From contig MU266396.1 of the NCBI GenBank assembly GCA_021014945.1, forward strand, positions 1 through 64,000: 64,000 bases of DNA, given 5' to 3'. How positions within the stretch are numbered: position 1 is the first letter of the stretch; each line of letters starts with the position of its first letter. This stretch comes from Leucogyrophana mollusca (lineage: Eukaryota > Basidiomycota > Agaricomycetes > Boletales). Under the pieces are notes generated by a model that was not told where the DNA came from, did not search any database, and saw only the letters and a program-made list of their open reading frames with translations. Positions 24,513 to 34,979 of the stretch are shown piece by piece. The position numbers were made by a program, and so were the translations under genes.

Positions 24513-25113
24513 ATGGGTGTGCGCGGTATTATCCAGACCGGTACCTACACTATTAGTAATGTTGCCTCCACGAAATATGCTACCCTCGCAAACGAAAATA
24601 CAGGGTCTTCTCTCTATGAGAGCAACGATAAGGATGATGACTGTGCCAAGGTACGTTGGTAATATTGTTCAATATCGTCTTTAGCTCGAAAAATGATCTC
24701 TTGCAGTGGAACATCGTGAAGCTGAGCAACGGAAAATACACAATCCAGAGCTACAAATTCAACTCTTCCTGGTCATTTGCTGGTCCAGCCCCTAGGAAAG
24801 GCGACACGGTAAAAACCAGGAATACCTCTTACCAGTGGGAGATCAGGGAGGCTAACACCAGGAACAACTACTTGTAAGTGCTGCCCTCCCAGACCCGCCC
24901 ACTGTTGTGCGTCGTGATTCACACCTTTCAGCATTTTCCCGGGCGATGATCTTTCACTCTGGTGGGGCTTTTCGGGAGAGACAGATGGCACTAATGCTTG
25001 TTCCTTTCGCCGTTTTGAACTTCTGGTAGCTGATGCACTGCATAAATTAGGTCAAGCTGACCGACTCGATCTATGGCAAAGGTCAATGGCACTTCAACGC
25101 GGTTAAAGTTTGA
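24513..25113 (+). CDS. single-domain beta-trefoil protein, member a
   Basis: Four exons (24513-24650, 24707-24873, 24932-24995, 25051-25113) give 143 residues: MGVRGIIQTGTYTISNVAS at the start and VKLTDSIYGKGQWHFNAVKV at the end. The internal threefold pattern of short aromatic-ending strands (KWNIVKLSNGKYTI, SYQWEIREA, LSLWWGFSG, GQWHF) fits a ricin-B-like beta-trefoil. There is no signal peptide, so it is probably cytosolic, as many fungal defence lectins and protease inhibitors of this fold are. The third intron begins with GC rather than GT (24996). Closest relative in the window is member b at 50446. A duplicate of its last two exons lies at 30842. Confidence 0.85.
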
Positions 25114-25273
25114 AGCCGGCGCATTTGAGATATCGTTGATTCGATGTACTATTTGTCGCTGGGCGACCCTACGAGTCGGACCGGGAGTAGTTTTTCGATG
25201 ATAGTAAAAGTCAGACGTTTGGCAGCTTTTTGTGCTAGGAAGTTTGTGAGGGTGCTTCGTCATCGAAATACAG

Positions 25274-25636
25274 CTAGTCATCAATGGACCACGGCCTGCT
25301 AGATCTGGCTCTAGGAAAGATCGCAGACTCACTGTCCGTGGCTTCTTTCCCTGGAGGCTCAACCCCGAGTGATGCCTTGAACAATCCCGCTCTCCGTAGG
25401 TTATCATCCGAAGGGTTCTCTACTTCAGCGATGCGCTCGCGTACTTGGGAATGGCGTGAGGAGAGCCAAATGAGTTGCAATATACCGGCAGAGCCGACAG
25501 CAGGCTTGTCTGCACTTGAGATCCCCCCCGGGTTATGCACCAGTGCCATCAAGAAGACAAGGATGAACAGTATGATCGACGCGCCCAAGCCAAAGGATAC
25601 CTGAATTGAGCAAATGCTTAGCATGCGCGACCCCAT
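25274..25636 (-). CDS. hypothetical one-TM protein, 120 residues
   Basis: A single minus-strand frame from ATG 25636 contains one hydrophobic segment (FGLGASIILFILVFLMALV) near residues 15-33. A hydrophilic tail follows with AGILQLIWLSSRHSQVRERI and a downstream PSDDNLRRAG motif. This pattern occurs in Agaricomycete membrane proteins of unknown function. Further 5' exons may exist, since the repeat at 25755-25865 lies just upstream. It runs convergently with beta-trefoil member a, 160 bp away. It may be a fragment of a larger gene. Confidence 0.45.
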   Translation of the reverse strand: MGSRMLSICSIQVSFGLGASIILFILVFLMALVHNPGGISSADKPAVGSAGILQLIWLSSRHSQVRERIAEVENPSDDNLRRAGLFKASLGVEPPGKEATDSESAIFPRARSSRPWSIDD

Positions 25637-25754
25637 TTAAAGAGTGATAATCGCGTGCAGACCGGTAGAATGTTGATCTGGGTGTGGGACTTGGGTCAAT
25701 TCCACATCATAACCAAAATGCGTGGCTCGTACATTCAGACGAAATTGCAGAAAT

Positions 25755-25865
25755 GCCTTTGCCAGTGAATGAATCATTCTCGACAACTCTGTGACAGAAA
25801 CTCACCATATGTACGTACCTACAAAGATAGTCAAGAGTTAGTGGAGGAGACGGTAGCGCTCGAGT
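25755..25865 (-). repeat. about 105-bp dispersed repeat, copy 2
   Basis: Partner of 22517-22625; here it lies 120 bp upstream of the start of the one-TM protein gene. Confidence 0.6.
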
Positions 25866-26344
25866 CGGCAGTGGTGTACCCAGGTGCCCCTACATCTCAC
25901 TACAAGCGCTGACTAGCTATGCGGAATCCGGATTGCAGTCGGACCCGTACATCCGAGGCGGCTGTGTGGGGAAAAGGGAAGTAGGGTGTTGGTCATTTGT
26001 GGTAATATCTTCGTCTGGGGCAACGTATTTTACTCTGAACACTCAGGCCTCAGTATCAATGTACGTGTAGCTTTGGCGGCTGAGTTCCCCTTGAATGATC
26101 CCCTAACAAAAGCAGTCGCATTGCGCTGATTGTAGGTGAAAGCAACGGCAAAGCTGTTTGGTGGGCGTCACTTAGATTTCTAGAACCTTTCGCACCAAGA
26201 CGATAAAATCCCATCTCAGTGTATCGTATCAGTTGCCGCGGTATGGCAATAAGCACTGGTACATCCAGATCTGTACTCCCGCCGTACGGAAAAAAGACAC
26301 GGAGATGCGGAATGACGATTCGTACAGTGACCTCCACAAGACCC
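25866..26344. other. intergenic, no supported gene
   Basis: 3' flank of the DUF6535-type gene. A minus-strand open frame at 26056-26337 may be an untranslated or degenerate continuation. Confidence 0.35.
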
Positions 26345-29300
26345 TCACCCTGCGTGCAATGATACCAGTAACTCGTTCAGTGGGTCGATCATTGAACTAA
26401 GCGGTCGTGCCTGCCGTAGATGTTCCAGTGTGCTCGAGACATATCCCTTGATATGATCAGCTGAGCTGGCACTGACATCGCGATGTCTCCACGTGGATGC
26501 TATGAGGGTCTCTAGGAGTTCTTCTAGATCTGAAGTGGCATACTTCACCATGCTCCACGCAACAGCAATAAGTAGCCGGACATCATCGTTTGTGAAGCCG
26601 TGCTCCGCACCGCGTGCTTCAAGATTTTCCACTATTGCAGCGAGATACACCGCGGTCATTGTTCGGCGCTCGGAACGTAAATGTTGGGCGATGGAGAGGC
26701 ATCGATGGAAATGCTGATCATCGTGAAGATGTCTGTACCAAATGCCGCCGGGGCTCCGAACGAGGGCGTATATGATTTGGAGGTAACAGAGATCCCGCTC
26801 CCTGTAAAAGAACCTGTCGGGGGAATTCGAAGTGGTGGAATATTCCTCGGGGTGTATATTGGTCAAAACGGCAGAGCGAAGGGCGGCAGAGAAGGCGGAT
26901 AACATGGGCAATATGGTATTGTCCGGGGATCCCAAAGCCTTTCTAATTTCACAGGCGGTGCGCAAAGCAACATGACGAACTCGAGTGGGATTGTCCGATC
27001 CCATGGCGACAACAATGGCTTTAACGAATGCGGGCTCGTTTGCCCAAAGGGAGATCCGAGGGGATTGGGAGAGCACGACAACCATACCGGCAACCACTAT
27101 TTTGTCCTGTATACTGTGGTGATGGTCCAGAAAGGCAAGCGTCCAGTGAAAGTCATCTAGGTCCTGCCAACTCAGAGGGCCGCCGCACGACCGACTCCAC
27201 CCACCCCAGCCGACAGGGCCATAGGCAGCACAGGAAGCCACGGCGCCGATACGCAGTGCTGCTCGGGCACATTCCAACATTACTACCCCGATCGGATCCT
27301 TCTCGGGCTTCGTGACTCCCCCGATTTTCCCCATCCATGAATGCCAGACCCGCAGAGCCCAGTCCGCTACCTTACAGCCACATGATTTCGATTCGCATGT
27401 GCCAAAACGAGACGACATCTCTGCGTCCAGAAGACAAGACACCATTTGAAGGAGGGACTTCGCATACAGTGCTGCCACGCCAACATCCCGTGCATCGAGC
27501 ATGTTGCCCAGCGTCGGTAGATGCTGTTGGAGCCGTTCTAGTAGCAACTCAATTGCTGAACTGAGAACAATGAGCTAATTGAATGTGTGGGCTTAACAAA
27601 TCATTTGATGAGCTGACCTTTTATCAACCTTCACCAACTCTCTCTGATCTACGGGCACGCCTATCAGGATAGCGGCGGACAGGATGCAGTCAGCAAGTAT
27701 GTGCCGGGGTGGAAACGGAGAGGTAATCCATTTTGTGATTTCAGCCATAGCCAACAGTTTGAGCGTGGGAGGACACAGCGGATGTGCGAGCAGGTGGGGG
27801 AATAAGCCCAGCAACCATATACGACAGGATTCTGGAACTGGGGGCAATTCTTCGTGCCACCCCTGAGATTCACGATGATGCCCCCTGAATTCGCCAAGGA
27901 AAAAAGATACCCGTGCTATGGCGCAAACAAATGAAGAAGTTGCGCTGTTTGTTTCACAGTGCTCCAGGGATGCGAAAAGCGCAGGTAAGTCACGATTGCC
28001 AGTCTCATCGCTCAGAGCCGTGTAGCAGAAGCGAGGATCGCTGGATAAGGGGTAAAATTTGTTGCAATATAGGTGCACGACAGCTGTCCCGAAAACAAGG
28101 GATCGTTCCTGTCCCGACGGCACAAGGTTCCATTTATTGGAGTCGTTTGCCACGGGCGCGAAGCATCCTTTGAAGGCATCTCGTAGCTGCCTGAACACAT
28201 CTGACAGGTCCAGCTCGGCCGGCCACTCTACCTCTGGCACCATCCTGGCTGCGGTCGCCTTGACATCCGGATCCGTGGATGTCTCGAGAAGCCATTTTAT
28301 TGATAGGGCCCCCTGAGAGTGGATAGGAAGAAATGGGATATGTAGTTTCAATGGCTCCGGCGCCAGAGGCAACGATGAAGTTGGTGAGGATTCCGGGTCA
28401 CCAGGTGAATCAGATGTAGCTTGCGGCCGACGTAACACCATCTCCCAGAGATGGTGAGCCCAAGGAGCTACCTCATCCTCTACCCAAGGTACAAAAGAGG
28501 CACGCGCGAGGAAGATCAAGGTGATCGGGAAGAGTATCGTCCTCACAATGAAGATCACGATATCCTCGTTGTCCAAGCCACGGAAGCATGCGACAAAATC
28601 GGCCTTGACACGGAGCATGACCTTGGTATGAAGCATGACCTTGGAACGAAGCACGACCCCGAAACGGAATATGGCCTTGAAAGAATGCATTGCCCCGAAA
28701 CGAAGCATATCCTTGAAATGGAGCAGGGACTGGAATAAGACTGGTATCATGCTCGATACCGGAGTTTGGAAGGGACAAGTAGGCGAGATCAAGGATGCCA
28801 GCGTGATGAAGATGTAGAACAGGATCCCCAAAGCAGTGGTCCCGATCACGACGGCCCCAACGGTAGATTGCTCAGTGCGGACGAAGGCAGAGAGGCCAAC
28901 CCCGAACAAAAGCAAAGAAATCTGCAGCAAAACGGGCAGCACTTCTAGCACGGCACTGAAGTGCCATGCCTAGAGTCCACTGAGCTTTTGCTGCCTACGT
29001 TTGCCCCGCTCCTCAATCGTTCCAGATCCGCGACGGCGGTAATGGCCCAGCCATTGTTTCCCTAGCACCGCACCCAAAGCAGCAAGAAGGCTCGCGCACA
29101 GGCTGGCATATAGGAACGATTGGGTCCAAATCACAGTCGTATCTGGCCCGTTCCACGTGAGAGGGTCTAACGGCTGGCCAGCGAAGGCACTGCTGTTACC
29201 AGCCTGTATCAGTTGCCTGAGTAGGGCATTGGTGGTGTCGGTCGGGTCGGGGCTGAGACTGGATTGCAAAGTCGTGATAAACGAAGTGCTGACGGCGGAG

Positions 29301-29901
29301 AAGAGACCGGACTGAGGGTGGTTTCAGGACCTCTCACAGAATCCATGCAGATTAAAGTACTGACGAAAATCAGCACGATGTCCATGTCGTCCTTGTATTT
29401 CTCGAGGAACTCCGAGTCATAGTCTTCCGCGTGGCGTTTGTATGTGGCCCAGAAACGGGAGCGAGTGTCGGTGCCGCTCTCTTGGGCGATCGTAGACGCT
29501 TTCAAAGTTTGGGTAGACTCTTTGAGAGTTTGGTTAGACTCTTCGAGAGTTCCGAGTATTTTCTGCAAGAGCTGTGACCTACCAGCAATGGTCAGCCAGA
29601 TGGAGACAAGAAAAGATAGCATCATACCGGACGTCCAGGGGGGCTTGTTCTGGTGCAGTGCTACCCCCAGTGGGATAGTCATTACGTTCCGCAGAGTGGT
29701 CGACTGTCTGGGCTGGAGGGTGATACGATCTGCCAGCTATGATGAGACGGAAAGATACGACAGAAAGCGAGGGGTCTCGCACCGAGCTTCCGAGGCTGTT
29801 GATCTCAATGGTGCTTCGTCCTTGGCGACGTTGTTGCTTGCTTCCGGGGAATTTTCAGTGGGCTGAGATGTAGGGGGACTTTCTTCCGTAACGAATGCCA
29901 T
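26345..29901 (-). pseudogene. DUF6535-type membrane protein gene with an in-frame stop
   Basis: Minus strand. Exons: about 29682-29366 (SRFWATYKRHAEDYDSEFLEKY, KDDMDIVLIF), 29311-27618 and 27560-26345; an additional 5' exon with ATG at 29901 (MAFVTEESPPTS) is likely but its splice is unclear. The family signature is plain: SGLFSAVSTSFI, LYASLCASLLAALGAVLGKQWLGHY, then VLPVLLQISLLLFGVGLSAF, giving several membrane segments followed by a long helical C-terminal part. The frame is open for over 1.7 kb except for one TAG at 28970-28972, between KLSGL and AWHFSAV, inside the most conserved block. This looks like a single recent nonsense change. An 18-bp tandem repeat lies further on. The function of DUF6535 proteins is unknown. 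Confidence 0.8.
28598..28741 (-). repeat. 18-bp minisatellite, about 8 units
   Basis: Units such as CATGACCTTGGTATGAAG, CATGACCTTGGAACGAAG and CATATCCTTGAAATGGAG follow each other at an 18-nt period. They lie in the DUF6535-type frame and add a six-residue repeat (pattern around FK-ML-R-G/K-VML) to the protein without shifting frame. Confidence 0.85.
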
Positions 29902-30841
29902 TGAGCAAGAGGTTGGGGCCTTTCCACCCGCACGCACGCGTTATATATCCCTGCCTCTGACGCCGAGGCCGGAACCTGCAGGAAAGCGTCAGGAAGACAA
30001 GTGGTATCTGCGAGGTAACACACAGCACAGATAAATAGCTTACGGAAGGATCAAGGTTGAAGCGCTGATGAGCGCTGATGAGTGAAGCGATCAGTGGCGG
30101 GCTCGATAACGTACCATGCGCATAGTGCTCCCAGTCCCCACTGCGAGGACCATCCTAGTAGGGTACGAAAATCACTGGCCCGCTGTCAGGCCCACTGCCA
30201 GCCCCATCCCAGTTCCCCATGTTGGGCCGCAGAGTCCAAGACGAAAATCTCGAAGGAGGGCCCGAGCTCGGCAGTGCCCGAGGACGCGACTTTGCCCGAT
30301 TACCGCGCCCAAGCAGTCTCCCGTAGGCAGTCCAAAAATTCGAAGGAAGACAGTCGTTCGCGCCCAAGGGCGTCCATCATTTTACCCGGGGTGTCTCAGA
30401 GTTCTTTACATCGCTGTGATCGACCCGTGGGTCCGAACACGCAGCACACCACCCCAAAGCCCTCGCCACCCTCCTTGACCGGTTTGACCTGCCGACCTTC
30501 CCCGATAAGAAGTGGTGACACTGCAGGGCCAACCCACACTCTCCAAACCATTCCATAACACCGCGCGGACTTTCTCCCCGCGTCCCTCGCGCCCGTAATC
30601 ATCTCAGATCTCCAGCATGCGCGCCTCGTGACGTTGAACCATGTGTTATTTGCCGCGTTGCGCGGGCGGAGGGCGCGATGGGCGGCGTGGCATGGACCAA
30701 GACCGTGACAGGTGAGCTCTCCCGTTGGCTCACATCTCCCTATTCATGCCCACACTGACCAACACCGCACACACGCACACAGCGACAGAGGTCCTCGTCG
30801 ATGTCGCGCTGTGTCAGCGGCGCATGCGCATCGCCGGACGT
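29902..30841. other. intergenic, GC-rich in part
   Basis: About 0.9 kb. Overlapping open frames at 30082-30602 in all phases reflect high GC and lack of stops, not a recognisable gene. Confidence 0.35.
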
Positions 30842-30993
30842 GTGGGGTTTTTCGGGAGAGACAGAGGGCACTAATGTTTGTTCCTTTCACCATTTTGAAT
30901 TCCTAGTAGTTGATGCACTGCATAAATTAGGTCACGCTGACCGACTCGATCTTTGGCAAAGGTCAATGGCACTTCAATGCGGTTAAAGTTTGA
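30842..30993 (+). pseudogene. orphan 3' end of a beta-trefoil gene (exons 3 and 4)
   Basis: Near copy of 24964-25113, the end of member a. It has the second half of exon 3 (WGFSGETEGTN), the third intron and exon 4 ending at TGA 30991; similarity continues to about 31020. Exons 1 and 2 are missing, so it cannot be expressed as a family member. Here the third intron has the normal GT donor where member a has GC, so this scrap keeps the older state or was copied from another gene. Confidence 0.85.
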
Positions 30994-31020
30994 AGCCGGC
31001 ACAATTGAGATATCGCTGAA

Positions 31021-31472
31021 TAGTTCACTTTGCTCTCAGAGTTGTTTGACCCCGAGAATGACAACTTGTATCTAGATTTTTTTTTTTTTGAGGGGATTTT
31101 CTCGAGAACCGAACTCTGCTCAAAATGTTTTGCATCTCTTAGTCAGCCCACTTGCTCAACACATCCAAACGAAGGGCTGGAGGGTGTACCCCAGCATAGG
31201 TTTGGCTACGGGTATCTGCTAGTTCATACACAATACCATTGCTGTTTATGCCCATATGGGAGCACTGTACCAATTATCAAGCAATTCCCTATAGGTAATA
31301 AGCAACTAAAAATTAGTGACTTGGGCACTGATATCCAGTGCTCGAAGCGCTGAATTTAAGTGAAAAAAATGAGCACATCAGTGACAACGACAAGCACTGA
31401 TTACGACTGACTTAACTTCCCGCAGTGCAGTCAAATCACGCCAACAGGTTTTTTCGTGATGGGGCAGGTTAT
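31021..31472. other. intergenic, with a T13 run
   Basis: No gene. A run of 13 T occurs near 31077-31089. Confidence 0.4.
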
Positions 31473-33060
31473 GGCGAGAGCTGTATCAAGCTATTTTGAA
31501 TGTTTATGTCGCCGTTTGGCGCCCAAGTGTGGTATGAAGTCTTGTAGTCCTAACTTAGACTTCGTTCCACAGCATCTCATCCTCACTCAACGCATCGATT
31601 ATGAAGTTCGCATCAAGGAAATATGTTGATCTCATTCGCCAAACCACTGCAAAGTGGGCAAACTGGGATCCTGCGATCCCTGTCCGGGTGTGTAATGAGT
31701 CCGATCACATATCCATCTTGTACTGATGAAGCACTTGGCAGGTGGGCAACTATGGCGAGATCAACACCGAGACGGGAGAGTTGGATGTAGAAGGAAATAT
31801 ATACGATGAAAACTTCAAGAAAATCTTCAAGCAATATCACCCTGACATGGATCTAGACGAGCATAAGCCAAAAGTGGACAAGCCGGACGAGGACTTTGTG
31901 GTATCCTCTGTCGGTGTTAGACGCAGAGATCTGACGGCTGGGCCTGAATTGTAAGTGTAGATTTATATTTGTATCCATCTTGAATTCACTGTCCATATCA
32001 CACTTTGGATCGCGCCGATCAGTGGTATGGCAGGCATCGCAAACGTGTCCCTGAAGGGTGAATGGCAGTTCGCGACGGGGAGGCGAGGTGCCCTGTTGAT
32101 CATGCATAAGCCGCGCCAGACCTACCTTCCTCCGGGAGAAGTTCTTGAACCTTTGTACAAGGTCCCCGAACTCAAAGACAAGTACATTGTCACAAGCGCA
32201 TTCTCGTGCCCCGCGTATTTCATCTACCTATCGGACAAAAGTACGCCGCCATCGGAGTATTATTGATAAGGTTGATTAACCATTTCATCGCAGGTGGAGA
32301 AAAGGTCGCTCTTGCACTCGTGGCCAACGGGCCGATCCCATCTGCACCAGGTGTGACCGCCGGCGGTGAACTCGGATTGGACTGGTGGACCGACACACAG
32401 GCCAGTTTCGTCCGCAAAGCGTGCAGCAAGAATGGGGAGTATTCATTCACCCCCCTTTACGCCTTGAAGCGCAAGTTGCCTACCATCAGACGACTATTCC
32501 GCGACTCTCCCATACCCCCGCCTTCCGGCGACGATTAGTGAGTGGTTTACTGATAAAGTTTCTCATGTCCTGTGTTCGCTGACAGCCTGTTTATTCTCAC
32601 AGCTGGGTTGATGTGAATCAGCCTTGGGAACCACTCGACGAGGATGGCATAGAGGACCCGGTGTATGACGATGTGAGCTGTCTGGTGTCCAAAGCCTTGC
32701 ATTGTTTCTCATAATCTTTTGACAGGATGATGTGGATCCGAATGTCTGAAGACGTGTTGAGGGAGATGAAAATCACCCAGGCGATTGCTAAGGCACGTGA
32801 GGATGCACTAGCACGGGGGCCTGAGGTCTACGCAAGATGGGAAGCGAGCCCTTATACAGCGCCACCGCTGTGATGTGATTGCACCTTCACTCTTCTGCTA
32901 ACTTATGCTTATCGGAAAGATGGTAACTTATGCTGTTATAACAAACTGGTCTTGATCTACTTGGAACTCGTTCAATGTATTATAGTCACGTGTATAAACC
33001 CCACAGCTGTAGTCTATATAGTACTAAGTATATGCTTCGATGATCACCTATATATTGGCA
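31473..33060 (+). repeat. duplicated segment, copy 2 of the 1.57-kb direct repeat
   Basis: Partner of 3033-4603. It contains small insertions in the 3' flank (near 33016 and 33048) and the 2-bp loss in the last exon described in the next entry. Confidence 0.9.
31601..32749 (+). CDS. second copy of the hypothetical, possibly gasdermin-like gene, truncated C-terminus
   Basis: Exons 31601-31687, 31742-31950, 32023-32240, 32294-32537, 32603-32672 and 32726-32749 give 283 residues. All splice sites of copy 1 are kept. In the last exon the codons after DPN lose two bases relative to copy 1, which creates an immediate TGA at 32747. The product therefore lacks the last 42 residues (the acidic, helical tail), although that DNA is still present out of frame. 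The rest is about 95 percent identical. If the tail is regulatory, this copy would behave differently; if it is needed for folding, this is a young pseudogene. Which applies cannot be told from sequence. Confidence 0.7.
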
Positions 33061-34407
33061 TATTTATATTTATAATATCATTTACATTGCTTGAGCATGA
33101 AGGTTGCCGATCCGGAAACGGATTGCCAACACACCACTCCTCTCTCCGCACCGCCAGTACACTATCTCAGATCCCAGCAAGCCGCAACCCCATTCCTCAA
33201 TCTCTTGCGGGCGTTTAGCTGGCATGGCGGGTTGTCTAATTACTTGTGTTTTTCCTGAGTTGATACCGGATTCGGCACAGATGTGGGCAGTACCAAGCCG
33301 GGCAGTCATCAATATATTCTCTCGCCCAAAGCAGATCCAAGTCCCCGCGTCGTGCAGCGAAGTCACGGATGTTCCTTCGGGCTCTTTCTTCCAATATCCA
33401 GTTGAATGGACCCGCGAATGTGCAGAGCATCATCGATCCCCCCCTGGCGTCTCGAACAGCTGGTCTTTGTGATACACTTAGAATTTAGATGCCTGCCCAT
33501 TTGAAGTTTAGATTTCGTGCGTACACATAGTCCGTTTCCAATGTGAAATTTTATCACTTGACTTCTCTTTAGCACCGACGCTCCAGGCAAATGGCCCGGT
33601 CAATATAGTCCTCGGACGTCGATCTAAGTCTTTCTGGTGCACAATGCCTTAGCCGCTGTAGATTCATGGGTGGAACGAGTCGCTCATGCGCAATTTTCAA
33701 TCTTCAGTGCACCGGCATCCTCCCAATAAAACAAGGATCATCGGATCAAACAGGACTGCCTTGAAAATTTTCATGAAACGGTGAAAGAGCCAAATCAATG
33801 GCATCTCTGTTGCTTGGTTGACCACCCAACATGCCTACTTAGCTATTTCTTCGCTTGGAAAGGCACATTTAGCACGCCAAGGGCTAAAAGACAGTCTTCC
33901 TCCTTTCATTCAACTTAGCGAACATCATTGTTCCTGTTGTCTCATTACTTCCCCGTTCTCCACCCACAGTGCACCGCATCCCCTCTTCATGAAGCTATCC
34001 GTCCTACAACGTCAGCTCTGTAAGTGCTTCCTTGTCGTGACCGCGATTTATTCCGAGTCTTGATCATTGGAAGCCGATGCAGTTGTTCGCCAGAACTTGA
34101 TGTTTGAAACGATACTTGTATATCCCCCAAAGTTGTTGAACACATGTCCGACGACCTCGCATTTACAGTCCCGTAAGTCCTGTCAGACGTCGTCGATCAA
34201 TCGCTCAAACTCCCCTGGACACGTAACATATGGTAAATGCGTCGAGACCTTTGAAGTGACTGCTGACGCTCTGGACACAGGAGCAGCAAATCTCCCCATT
34301 CACTGTCCACACTCGGCAGGGCAGCCCAAGAAAGGTTCTCGCCCTGGGTCGTCGAGGACGTGATCCGTCGCATCACAGCAAACAGGGCTTGCACCTCGCC
34401 GAAAAGA
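33061..34407. other. intergenic, upstream of the hydrophobin gene
   Basis: About 1.3 kb. Minus-strand open frames at 33082-33590 are fairly dense but show no known domain or consistent splicing. Confidence 0.35.
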
Positions 34408-34415
34408 TATAAAAA
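34408..34415 (+). promoter_or_regulatory. TATA box of the hydrophobin gene
   Basis: Reads TATAAAAA, 93 bp upstream of the start codon, followed by a CT-rich leader typical of highly expressed fungal genes. Confidence 0.65.
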
Positions 34416-34500
34416 CCTCCAGCTATGCTGAGTACCGTCCCAGCAAAACAACTCCCATAAACTCACTCTCCAGCCTTTACAACCTCCAACAATTTCCAAA

Positions 34501-34979
34501 ATGTTCGCTCGCACTTCCGCTCTTGTCCTCGTCCCCATGTTCGCTCTCGCAGCGGTAGCCATGCCCTCTGCCGACGCACTTGCTGCTCGCAACGACGGTA
34601 GCAGCCAGTGCAACACCGGTTCTATCCAGTGCTGTGCCACCACACAGGATGTATGTTATCAGTTCGTTTCGCGTCGTGTCCAGTGTGATTTTGACATAAT
34701 TTATCTGCAGGCTACCTCCTCTGGTATTGCAACTCTCTTGGGTCTTCTCGGTGTCGTTCTTGGTCCCGTGACGGGTCTTGTCGGCCTCGGCTGCACGCCG
34801 ATCACTGTCATTGGCACTGGCTCTGGCGCGGTCTGCAACCAGGAGCCTGTCTGCTGCGCTGGTAACACCTACGTAAGTTCTCGCTCCTCAGTGTCGAGTC
34901 TAATTCGAATGCTGAGCGTGATGGCCTTTAGAACGGCCTGATCAACGTCGGATGCTCCCCCATCAACCTGAACTTGTAA
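34501..34979 (+). CDS. class I hydrophobin
   Basis: Three exons (34501-34650, 34711-34872, 34932-34979) encode 119 residues. A signal peptide (FARTSALVLVPMFALAAVA) is followed by the eight-cysteine hydrophobin pattern: QC, QCC, GC, VC, VCC, GC. The spacing between the third and fourth cysteines and the very hydrophobic loop (IATLLGLLGVVLGPVTGLVGL) fit class I. Hydrophobins are secreted and self-assemble into amphipathic layers on aerial hyphae and fruiting bodies. The TATA box and leader suggest strong expression. Confidence 0.95.

Noticed and set aside
30082..30602. GC-rich overlapping open frames
   Set aside because: Open in several phases on both strands with no recognised motif or splice pattern; best explained by base composition.
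31077..31089. T13 run as a possible poly(A) tail scar of a retrocopy on the minus strand
   Set aside because: The neighbouring trefoil fragment keeps its intron, so it was not reverse-transcribed, and no target-site duplication is evident.
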